From: Serinus canaria
Lineage: Eukaryota; Chordata; Aves; Passeriformes; Fringillidae
DNA length: 64,000 nucleotides
NCBI RefSeq assembly: GCF_022539315.1
Contig: NC_066323.1
Span: 17,349,719-17,413,718, forward strand
Reading direction: 5' to 3'
Below, piece by piece: positions 24,945 through 35,177 of this stretch. Under the pieces are notes generated by a model. The model had not been told where the DNA came from, made no database searches, and saw nothing but the letters and a program-made list of their open reading frames with translations. The first letter of the stretch is position 1; each line of letters opens with the position of its first letter. The position numbers were made by a program, and so were the translations under genes.

Positions 24945-26099
24945 TGAAAGTTCTATCAGTCCTGTCCAGCAGTTGCCTTTTCACATTTTTCCAGCTATTT
25001 CTCCAGCACAAGAAGAAGATTTCTAAGAGTGAACTGATGCTATTGCCACATGGTTTCCTGAATGCCTGGGAGGGATGTGCAAGTTAGATTTTGACTGATG
25101 TTCGTGCTGGCATTTGGGATTGTTAAGGAGGAATTTAATGGAGCTATGCTGATTTATATATGTGAAGTATAAGGTCTTTCATATGCCTAGTTTCTACTGT
25201 TTTATAGTTACTTTTTATTTTATTGCTGACCAGCAGCCAAAGTGATTTCCTTTCATCTTTTTCTGGCCGAAGTCTGAGACCAGTGTCAGGGTGCTGTGAG
25301 AGAGACATCCTGTCCATCCCAGGGGGGACAGAGCCCTGAGGCTGGGCAGTGCCCACTGGGGGGTACCCAGGGGCAGTGGGCTCTCAGGGCATTGTCCCCA
25401 GCCTTGGACACATCAGAGGAGCAGCAGGGTGGCACTGATGCTGTGGGGCATGGGCAGAGGCTGCAGCTCTCCCTCAGACCAGGTTTTGCCCTGGTGATCC
25501 CAGCCTGGTGATCCTTTTCTCTCTCACTTTGGTTTAAACCTGTTTTAACTCCTTTGGCACCCACAGAGCCTGACTCTGCCATGGAGAGAAGTGGCTAAAG
25601 AACTGGGCATTCCCTACCCTATTTTCTCCTGTTATTTCCCAGCCTTCTGTTTAACCCTCCTTGCCAAAAGCACTGTTTGGTGACTGGCAAACTAATTGGC
25701 CAGAGGAGGTGCCATCAAAAATTCATCTCAGATAATTAGACATTGAGCTATCATTATCCTTGAGGTTCAATTCATTTTTGTTTTCATTAGCTCTGTGCTT
25801 CCCTGTGGCAGAGAGTTCTGATAATTTCTGAGCACGGAGGGGGCCATGAGTGCTGGCATTTTTTCAGACGTGCCTCTCTTGCATGTCCTTGCTTACTTGG
25901 CAGGAGTTGGGGGCAAGAGCTGTGTTAGTCAGGCTGCAAATTCAGGATTTTTTCTGTTTTACAGGGCATCTTCTGCGAGGAGCAGAAGCTTCACTTAGGC
26001 TTTGATAGAGAGCTGACAAATTCAGTGCCACATAGTTTGTGAAGCAGCATTTCTGTTTTTCCAGCATTTTCAAAATAAATGTCATTTCAAAGAGCTGTT
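24945..26099. other. No gene seen; GC patch at 25.27-25.57 kb
   Basis: The GC patch holds overlapping frames on both strands with no domain. The rest is ordinary sequence. Confidence 0.65.
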
Positions 26100-26180
26100 A
26101 AGAAATCCCATTTGCATTTTCTGTCATTCCAATTACACAGTAATTAATTTCTGATACAATGGCAAATTAATGCTAGAGTG
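26100..26180. promoter_or_regulatory. Octamer plus homeodomain-type motif cluster
   Basis: A full octamer ATTTGCAT lies at 26110-26117, followed by aattac, taattaatt (26141-26149) and caaattaat within 65 bp. Such clusters are common in developmental enhancers but also arise easily in AT-rich DNA. No conservation data are available. Confidence 0.22.
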
Positions 26181-27096
26181 AGGTCCTTGAAATTTCATTG
26201 CTCTCTTTTGGTTTTGAGCCCTTACATATGAAAGGAATATAACAGGATTTCTGCTAGCAGAGCCTTAGCCCTTTAGTGCAATGTTTTTAATGCAACACTG
26301 AAATTTGAAAAAAAAAATAATTACTGGCAACTCCATAGTGAGGAATAATATGTTTTTGTCTCTGGTATTAAAAAAAATTAATTTTTTTAAGCTGCTGTTC
26401 TATATTTTGCAATAATAAATAATCCTGAGGGTTAGAGCTAACAAAACAAGGAACTGGTGTAATTTTTTAAAAAAAATTCTGATATTTGGGAATTTGTTTT
26501 CATTGTTATGAATAATCAGAAGCACAAAAATATTTCCCCAAAATACAAACTTAAGATTTTTCTTGAATCAACTGAAATAGTCATGGGAAAGTAATTTTGA
26601 AAAGGAAGCTGTAATTACTTGGTATGATTGAAAGAAAATTAATTTACAATCAGTATAATCTGACAGAAAATAGAGAAGCTGATAAAAAAAATCAGTATTT
26701 TAATTTGAGGAGTTTTCATTGTAAGTGTTTGTCATATTTTATTAGACACTTTATGTCCTGGAAGTATAATATAGCTGCACTGCATTTACATATTTAAAAT
26801 TTAGAAATATTTGAATGTATCTAAAAAATGTATTCTTATTTTCTGAACACCTGCACGCTCAGCCTTTTCCAGAAAATGATATCACCTGTCTTTAGAAACC
26901 CAAAGCAAGCAGTGACAGTAATTATTAGCCCTGATGCCATTGATTGGAATGCTTCATGGCTTTTCTCTCTGGCTGCTGATTACTTCCTGCTAAGAGAGGA
27001 GCTGCTCAAGAGATGTGGGAATGGCTGGCAGTGAGCAGTTCATTTACAGCTCCTCTCTCCTCTGTGTGTGCCTCTCACCAGCTCCCCGTGGCACTT
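26181..27096. other. No gene seen; strongly AT-rich
   Basis: 26270-26830 is one of the most AT-rich parts of the window, with short A and T runs and dispersed aataa/ttaatt motifs. No repeat unit or gene. Confidence 0.7.
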
Positions 27097-27204
27097 GGGA
27101 TGCAGTGGGACACACGAGCAGGCTGTGGGATGCTCTCGGGATGCAGTGGGACATGAGCAGGCTGTGGGATGCTCTCGGGATGCAGTGGGACGAGCAGGCT
27201 GTGG
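27097..27204. repeat. Approx. 40-bp minisatellite, 2.7 copies
   Basis: Units start at gggatgcagtgggac (27097, 27138, 27177). Each continues with gagcaggctgtggg and, in the first two, atgctctc. The first unit is 41 bp and the second 39 bp because of small indels after 'gggac'. The repeat is open in several frames on both strands, so the open frames spanning it come from repetition and are not evidence of coding. Confidence 0.95.
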
Positions 27205-27731
27205 TCAGTCCCAGCCTGTGCTGGTGGAGAGCAGCTCAGGGTTTGCCTTCTCCAGGAGGGCTGGGGCAGTGCTGCTAACAAAGCCTGCCTGGAGGAGAGT
27301 AAAACAAGCAAGAGCCTGCAATAACTCCAGAGTTCCTATTTGCTTTTCATCAGATCTGGTTTAGTTTCTTGGGTAGAGATGTAATTTATTGAAAGATTGT
27401 GGTGAGCACAGAGCTGGCAGGAAAGACAGGTGTGGCCATCAAGAGCAAGCTCAGCACCAGTTACACATCCTGGGTTGATCCTGCCTGTGGCTCATCCCCA
27501 CTGGCTTTAGTGCTGATTCCTGCTGGCACACTCACTGCCTTGAGCTCTGCTCATGGGCACCAGCTGCAAACAAGGCTGAGGAAATGGGAGCTTTCTAAAG
27601 CTGTCTTTATTAAAATTACTTATCTTCCTGTTGTCTCTGGCTTTTCCTTCTGAGTTATGAGCAACAGAACCACACGCTGTGTAGGCACGTAGATTTCCCA
27701 GAGGTTGTATTTCACATTTTTCAAGGATATG

Positions 27732-27769
27732 CCTTTTATTTCTTTTCTTTCTTTACTTTTTTTTCTTTT
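27732..27769. repeat. Pyrimidine-rich tract
   Basis: Mostly T with interspersed C and only two A residues, with runs of tttctttctt type. No convincing exon follows. Confidence 0.85.
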
Positions 27770-28799
27770 GTTTAATAAATCTTCTAGGCTCTCTTTTCCA
27801 TGATGAGCTGCTTTATCACATTACCCTGGGGGAATAGTGTGTTCTTCTGTAGGCTTAAACTGGATGGAGAGATGAGTGAGGGTCACTCATTCTCCTCTTG
27901 ACTAAGGAAGCACAGTGACCCTTTTACTGGAGAGTTGAACCTACTCAAAATTTCATTCTACTGTATCAGCTAGTAGATTGATTATTTAAAATGTCAAGTT
28001 CTTCTCATCATTATTTTAATATATATTTGCAAGCCACCTAATGATGTGAAAACGTTTTAAGGAATAACTAAGTGAACTACTGTGAGTTGTGTATTTTCAT
28101 TCTTATTTAAAAACCTGTTTGAAATTAATAAAAATAAAAATCACCAAATAAGTAACATCTCTATTTAAAAAATATTGTATCTTTGTATCTTGAGAGCAAA
28201 GCAGCCTTTAGAGTGAAACAATATTGAAGAATTCATGGGCATGTTCAGTGTTAAATAGCATGGTGAAAGGACGTGGAGACCTTCATCTTTCTTTGATAAA
28301 GTTAAGTATTTTTGAAATGAGCACCTTATCAGATCAGAAAAGCTGGTAATATTGGCAGATCAGCACAAGTTGGTAATGTCAATCTGACATTTGATCATAA
28401 GCAATGTACTTTTGGTAAGAAAGAAAGTCAAAGTGAAGGACATCACAACTTTCATAGGCAGTGTTCCAAACTCCAAAGAGAGATGGTATTTTAAAAACAT
28501 TTTCTCTTTCCATTTCAAGTACCAATTCTACTCTTAGATCCTCACAAAATGAATTCTGTACTTGCCTCAATCTCTTTCCTGGACCCAGACATTTGACTCT
28601 GTTAACTCTGGAGAACGTGGCACAAGAGAAGTTTGAAGTTTTTTTCCAAGGCATTGATGTAAAGAATTTTATATCCAAGCTGTTGAGTTGACTGCAAAAC
28701 TTTTCCTAGTCATTATTTTAATGATCTGTGATTTAATTCTTTTTAAGAAAATCTTGTCTTTTAGTCCAATCATCTCTGGTTAAACTTTCATGTCTGCTA

Positions 28800-28828
28800 T
28801 CTCATTTATCATTGATTGATAAATGAGA
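28800..28828. repeat. Perfect inverted repeat: 12-bp arms, 5-nt loop
   Basis: The left arm tctcatttatca (28800-28811) and right arm tgataaatgaga (28817-28828) are exact reverse complements around ttgat. The stem is AT-rich. It is too short for a microRNA precursor and has no U-tract after it. Confidence 0.95.
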
Positions 28829-30429
28829 GAGCCTCTTCCCAGACATTAACTTCACCATTGTTTTCTTGCACTACAATCAAGTTTCCTGTGCTGGTGCACT
28901 CTGCATTTGGCTAAAGAGCTGCCCTTGAAGGGTGTTATAGATCTGTAAAATACAGCACATCACTTTTTCTGTGCCTGCTTGTGTCCTGTGCCCTGCCTAT
29001 CTCAGCTTCAGACCAAGTACCTGTGTTGTGGAATAGGTCAGACATCAGTTCATATATTAGGCAAAGCAGTCAGGCCCTATTAATTCTATCTAATCAGTGG
29101 CTAATTAATGGCTTTTGCCTTGCAGCACAGGTGAGGCAAAGTTTGCATTTGCCCACAGCACAGTGTACACAGACTTTAACCTGCATCACTGCAGGTGAAT
29201 TCAGTATAATTCTTGTTTCTTAGAGATTTCTATAGTAAAGTAGAAATGTGCCAGGCAGTGTGAAGCCTTGCCCTTTAACAAGAGGCAGTGTGTGTATGCT
29301 GCATTCACGGGCATTTGTAGTGGGCTCACTTATCAGTTTATCTTGGATACAAAGAACAGGTACAGGATTTTACCAATTATAAATCAGATGTACAGGTATC
29401 TCCAGCTCAGAGCAATCTATTAGCTGACATTCTTGCTTCAATGACAGTGAATGGATCAGCTTTTAAAGCAGTTTATACACATAAATTTTGAGGTTTAGAA
29501 TGGCAGTCAGAGACAGTCCAGAAGCCCTGTGAAATCAAGTTGCCTCTGAAGTTTCTGCTAGTACTGGGGGAAATGGTCCTTTTCTGGTACTTGCTTCAGG
29601 CTGAAAGCAAAAAGAACAGAAAGATAAACTCATACTTTTCAACTTTAAAAGGATAGAGTTCATTTTATTGTGCTTGTTTTCAGGTGTGCTGTATTGAGCT
29701 GAATGCATTGCAATACTGAACCTTTGAAAATGAGAATAACAACAAGTGACAAATGAGGCAAACTTTATAAATTCTTGTGTTTCTGCAGTTACCAACTCCC
29801 CCTGTGAATTCCAAAGGCACCTACAGCTGGTGTGCATCTTTAGGAGCTCTCCCATTTGCAGGGTGGGTGGGTGTTTCCTTGGGGCATTTCTCAGGACTGG
29901 TAGAGCCATTGCCCCAAATTTATCAAATTTAGGGTCTAACTACTGGTGTTACTGAGGACATGTGCTTGGCCTGAGCTAGATCACACTGATCTGCCAGACC
30001 CTGAGCTATGTCAGCAGGTTTGCAGGGGCCTGTTTGTGTTTCAGAATTCCTAAAGTTTGTTTCTGCTGTTTTCCTGTGTCCTGGCATCAGTTTATGTCTG
30101 AAAGATGTAGTGATCCCCTGAAATATTGTTCTTTACATGTGGATTGCCTCTTTATGTATCTTTATGTATTTTTAAGGTAAACCAAAATGGGATTGGCAAG
30201 AAATTATTTTTCTCCTTTCTATCTACGTTTCTTTGGTTTGGATAGGAAGATCTCCTAAGGAACAGATGGAATAATTTGGAAAGTAACATGGAGGACTGGG
30301 AAAAGAGATTATTCCTAAAATCAAAAGCAATATATTTTTTATGGTAATGTCTGGCCTGGATATGAAATGAATCAGAGAACTGAAATAAATAAACAGGAAA
30401 CTTGAAAATAAAGATCTCATGCAATTAGC

Positions 30430-30505
30430 ATCATAGAATCAAAGGAATGACTTGAGTTGGAAGAGACTTTAGAGTTATTAGTGAGATTAGCAGGAGCTAT
30501 TTTTA
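30430..30505 (-). mobile_element. CR1 LINE 3' tail remnant
   Basis: 'catagaatcaaaggaatgac' followed by 'gagttggaagagactttaga' is the antisense of the CR1 terminal sequence (family form: catagaatc...gggttggaagggacctt...). Only about 75 bp is recognisable, so this is either a severely 5'-truncated insertion or an old remnant. Confidence 0.8.
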
Positions 30506-31689
30506 TTTATCATTACATCTCTCAAATGACTCCTGGATAGTGGCTCTGTGAAACTGTACTGTCAAAATGGAAAAGTGAATCTGAGATAGGTGTCAAATTT
30601 TTTTAAAGACAGAACTCAAGACCTGGTCTGGAAAAAGAAGGTGATGGTTGCATTTTTTTTTGTCCAGTCATATGATAAATGCAAATTCTATTCTTAAAGG
30701 AGGCCAGAGTCATTCCTGTTAATGCTCTATTTTGTATCTTCCCTCAGCATGCTATTTGCTATTTACAATTTAAGAGTAGTGGTGTTTCCATTCTTCCCAG
30801 AGAACATTTAACCTATTTAGCCATGTGCAGCCCAGAAATGTCACCCTACCAGAGAGCTCCTACCTATTCTACAGCTCCAAAATGCAGAGCTGATTCTGCA
30901 AGGAGCTCCTGCAGATCCCAGCAGCAGATGGAATTCCCAGCACCCAGGAGGACACCAGGACCTCTGTTTTTGCAGACCCCAGCTCACAGCACATGAAGGT
31001 GTCAATGTGCTTTGCAAGGACCTGTTCTATTGTTTACAGTACAGCAGAACTGTTTCTTTTGGATGGATGAAAGTATTTGACTTGGAAGCCTTAACTCATT
31101 GTTCCTTTCAGGTTATTATGGGAGAAAACATGTCCTGCAGAGCAAGCAAACCCAAGGGGGGACAGTTCAGTGTCATCCTTTGGCCTACATGTAATGCTTT
31201 CAGTTGAAATGATCAAATATATTCTGTGTGTTGGGGATTTTTTTTTCATCTGATTAAAAGCTAATGAGGAATATGAATACCAAATCTGCCTTGTCACTTG
31301 AATCAGTAATTAATAATCACAGACTGAGCTGCCTTTAAACAGCTAGTTCTAAATAAACTGGGTTGATACGATGTCAGCTTTAAAAATCAGCCAGATTTGA
31401 AATGGATATCAAGGGTGCTTTCAGAAAGCCTATTGCAGGAGTAACTGTGTGAGACAGAACTAGGTGGGTGCATTAATATTTGAGCTGTCAGATTTGCTAT
31501 TCAATTTACATGTCAAGTGTCAATCTGATGGGCTATCTTGATAAATCCCCACAAACTATACTCCTACTTAGTGCAGAAACTTTCTTGCTTGACAGTTCAC
31601 ATTTAGAGCCTTCTAGCCAGGCTCTTTTTCCTTTGAAAGGAGATACAAGGTTGTAGGCACACAGTTGGTGGTGATTGGGATGGGGCTGG
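30506..31689. other. No gene seen
   Basis: Plus-strand frame 30679-30996 (105 codons) lacks domains or splice signals and is probably chance. Nothing else recognisable. Confidence 0.62.
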
Positions 31690-32035
31690 CCCAGCCTGAT
31701 CCCCAGTGGGCACAGCTGTGACAGCAGGTGAGCAGCACTGACAGCAATGAGCCATGGAGTGCCCAGGGGCACTGACCAACCACCAAAGGGAGCAGAGGGC
31801 ACACAGGAGCAGGAGGGGATAAAAGGCTGGGACAAAGAACAGGAGGGACAGAGGCTTGCAGCACTCTGGTTTTGTGTGGTGGTCTCTGTGCTGTGGCTGT
31901 CTCAAGTGCCACACGTGCTGTGACACAAGGTGACATCCTAGGACACAGAAAATGTCCTTACACACACAGACAGACTCTGGGAGTCACCAGGTGAGTGGTG
32001 ACACGTGGTGGTACCTCACCAGCCCGGGGTCTGGG
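31690..32035 (+). promoter_or_regulatory. TATA-like promoter or LTR-like segment with downstream splice donor
   Basis: A GC-richer segment carries ataaaagg at 31819-31826, set in purine-rich sequence as many TATA boxes are. A start about 25-30 bp downstream would lie near 31850. A full-consensus donor, ccag|gtgagt, follows at 31990/31991, giving a non-coding leader of about 140 nt with no useful ATG. Viral LTR/leader regions and cellular TATA promoters both look like this. I found no terminal repeats, target-site duplication, primer-binding site or internal retroviral sequence, so an LTR origin is only a possibility. Confidence 0.3.
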
Positions 32036-32144
32036 CTGAGGGAGGACAATGATGCTGTGTCCTGTGTTATTAACCCCTTGCTCCTCTTAAGGAGATTATT
32101 TTCACTTCTGCAGCATTGGCTTTAATGGGAGTTTTCTCTGTCAG

Positions 32145-32177
32145 CTGCAATGATTTTAGTAGGCCCTAACAAAGGAG
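32145..32177 (+). other. Candidate 33-nt exon downstream of the TATA/donor segment
   Basis: gttttctctgtcag (AG ends 32144) precedes, and ggag|gtgagt (32177/32178) follows. One of three frames is open (AMILVGPNKG). It lies about 155 bp after the donor at 31990, so it could be the second exon of a transcript from the 31.8-kb TATA element. The intron would be only about 154 nt, short but possible in birds. Speculative. Confidence 0.15.
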
Positions 32178-32640
32178 GTGAGTGTAGGCTTTAAGGCATT
32201 TAACTTCAGAAGGGATTGTTATTGACCTTTTTAATCATCAGCTGTAAGTGTGTCTGGGGTATTTTATCTTTCCACTAACTACCCAAATCTTGTACTGCTT
32301 CATAGAGGCACAATTATGTCCTCATAGTGAATAAAATCCTGAGAAGTTGCACATCTCTCCTCTGGCTGAAGCTGCAGGTGTTGGAGCAATATTATCTTAT
32401 CATTAGGTCATCTTACCAGCAACATGAAGGACAGCTCTTTGTCCCAGATCAAAAGACTAAGGCTAGACTTTCTACTTTTTTGTGTCACTCTGTCAGACTG
32501 TGAAATCTGAAATACTTCACCTTGCATTTAAAAAAATTTCATTTTTAGTCTTAGAGTTGACATCCTCGTTAAACATTCATCTTCAGACAGCAACATCTCT
32601 TTCACCTAAATATTCTGCTGTGATGGGCTAAAGAGGTAAC

Positions 32641-32652
32641 AAAAAAAAAAAA
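32641..32652. repeat. Poly-A run (12)
   Basis: Twelve A residues followed by gaaaagag. No retrocopy body is recognisable upstream. Confidence 0.9.
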
Positions 32653-32917
32653 GAAAAGAGCATATATTTCAATATTTAGTATAACTACAGTGTCTTTTCT
32701 TCTGATTGATATTTTAGAATGTCAAATAAATGACTAGGGATTGTTTATTATTATATGCAAGAAATTATGTAATACATTTCTGCTTACAAGTCAATATGTA
32801 GATTTGTACATGACACCATTTTTATCATATCTGGTGAATTTATGGTTACTTTTTTAAATTGAATGCCAGGTAAGCTTTCCAGAGGAAGAAGTTTAATTAT
32901 TATTAGCAGAGATTATT

Positions 32918-32935
32918 ATAAATAAATAAATAAAG
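32918..32935. repeat. (AAAT)n microsatellite
   Basis: Short array 'ataaataaataaataaag'. Confidence 0.9.
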
Positions 32936-33030
32936 TGTAGCTCGCTTTCTTTTGTAGAAAGAGAGGTTTTTCTTGATAACAAGGGCAAGTTTAGTCCCCT
33001 CTTTTGTCAGAGAATTCCTAATAGACTGAA

Positions 33031-33153
33031 CCAGAAAAGAAGTGAAGGGAAAACCAGGAGGGTGGGGAGGTGTAGAAATGAGGAAGAGCAGAGGGAGAGA
33101 AGGAAGGAAAAGGCAGGAAAAAAAGAAGGGAAAAGGTAGAGAAAATAGGAAAA
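33031..33153. repeat. Purine-rich tract
   Basis: About 120 bp of almost only A and G on the plus strand. Uninterrupted purine runs lie at 33090-33113 (24 nt) and 33115-33136 (22 nt). The apparent hydrophobic Phe/Leu/Pro frame on the minus strand is simply the translation of the complementary pyrimidine tract. Confidence 0.93.
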
Positions 33154-35141
33154 CATATTTAGGCACTGATAGTCAAAATTGACATCTTAGTCCTGACTAA
33201 ATCCACAAGTTAAAGTCCCTCTATGTTCTATACATGCCTCTAGCCATGAAAATTGTTCTGCTTTGCTGAAAATTCCTCATGTTGTACAGCTCCTGCTTTC
33301 AGACATGTCCATGGCTGCCTTGCTTTGGCTCTGCTGTGACCTTTTGGGGATGCTCTCAGACTGATGGTAATGGATTATGTGATGGTGATTGTGTGATCAG
33401 GACATGTGTGACAGAAAATTTATACCCACAAAAAGGGACAAGTGGGACTGTGGAACTGTTTGAACTTTATTTTCTCCTGAACCAGGCTGGGCCCAGACTG
33501 TTGCTCTCAAAGGGGAAAGGACAGCACATCAACCCCTGTATTAATTTAGTCTCCTTCTGCCAGCTGGTTTTATGAACCACAAGAGATAATGGCATATCCT
33601 TAATATTCTTTGACAGTGCAGTATTTTTACTTGGACTGTCTATTCCAGAATGATGCTTCTCTGATAGAATGGCCAGTCAATCTCACAGCATGATAGAAAA
33701 CAGATGTAAGATTAGGATGCAAAGTAGTTTTCCAGATACTTGGTCCCAGCATGCTGTACAACCCAGCCCTAGAGTTAACCAGGCAAGTGCTGACACATGT
33801 CTTGTAGCAAAATATCACTCACAGCCACAGTTCAAAGGCCTTGCTACCCTCCAGGGCAATTAATACAGCATCACATTCAATGGTGCTTGAACCAAATCCA
33901 TGGGACTCTCAGGGGAGGGATAGGGAAGCAATCTCAGGGCTCAGACATGAGCAGCACGCTGCTGCAGCTGAAGTTTCAGTCCCTAGGAACACAAACATTC
34001 CCTGAGAACTCTTGTGTGATAATGCATTATAAAAAGCAGATTCTTCTGCCATTAACATTTTTGACAACAGTCTCGTTAGGTTCACTAAGTAAAAGTTCAG
34101 ACTCTGGGTGTGGATCTCCACTTTTCAAAATATTTGTCACAAAGGAAGGGCAGAGTGTTTGGAAACTGTCTTTTGAATGAGGAATTTAAATACCATTCAG
34201 AGCAAATAAATAAGAGGTTTGTGCTGTACATATGCATTTTTTAAAGTGAAGTGATATGTATAGATGCAGTGATGGTGCTAGTAATGCCAGCAGCCAACCA
34301 TAACAACTTTTGCCTCAAGTAAGTACCTGATCACTGTTCATTTTAGAAATTATAGGGAAATTTGAATAGGAATGCTTGCATTTTGCAGCATTTATCCAAC
34401 TAATGATGCTATTGAAAGTGCTGGGGCGTCTCCTGGTATAATTTAGTGCTTGGAGTGAATGGGATTTGATGGCCAGCCTGTACCTGGGCTGCCTGAAATT
34501 AACTGTGCCTATGACACAATTGTGTTGTGCTGCAGAGGGCAGGGAATAACTGCAAGTGGCTTTTAGCTCCTGGTGTCTGTTCAGCAGCTGGCTCCTCAGT
34601 TTGTGTTTGGGAAGCTGTGGGTGATGTGCTCCCCCTGATCTTGCTGCCCTGGTTGGGGCAGCTCACAAAGCAAGAGAAGCCACCTATGGAGGAGCTTTGC
34701 ACTCTACTGAATGTGAATATTGAACTGAATATTCTTATTCAGGCAGTCCTTGGGAATTCCCAGACTGGTCATATCCAGCAGAAATTAATAAGTAGTTCCA
34801 AGTTCCATTGTAATTAAATGTATCATGTGAAAATGAGCAAATGAAAGAGTAGAAACTTAGTGCTTTTACTGTTCTAGAAAATGAATATTTTCACGGTGAT
34901 TCCATCTGCCATATTTTTTCTTTAAGGAGGAGAAGCTCTGTAATTCAACAGGAGGCATGTGTACATTCTGTCCTATAGATTAATTGTTTATGGTGATCAG
35001 TTTATTACCAAAGTGCATACCTGTATTTATTTTGAAATTATATTTTTTAATGGATAAAACAATTGTAGATGAGAAAGGTGACTCTCAGAAAGTATGTTTA
35101 TTTGCTTATTTGTTTTGGTTTTTTTTTTCCTTTTAAAAATT

Positions 35142-35177
35142 ATTTATTTATGATCTGCAGGGTGATCATAAATAAAT
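35142..35177. repeat. Perfect inverted repeat: 14-bp arms, 8-nt loop
   Basis: The left arm atttatttatgatc (35142-35155) and right arm gatcataaataaat (35164-35177) are exact reverse complements around tgcagggt. Confidence 0.95.

Larger units (their letters stand above)
27205..30429. other. No gene seen
   Basis: Includes a segment (28379-28691) open on both strands at once, and the 12-bp hairpin at 28800. The peptides on either strand match nothing I know. The rest is AT-leaning unique sequence. Confidence 0.6.
32178..35141. other. No gene seen
   Basis: AT-leaning sequence holding the A12 run, the AAAT repeat and the purine tract. 33660-34200 has a plus-strand frame of 127 codons (33797-34180) with no recognisable domain. 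Confidence 0.62.

Noticed and set aside
32903..33166. Antisense frame resembling a Pro/Phe/Leu-rich membrane protein
   Set aside because: Direct translation of the purine/pyrimidine tract.
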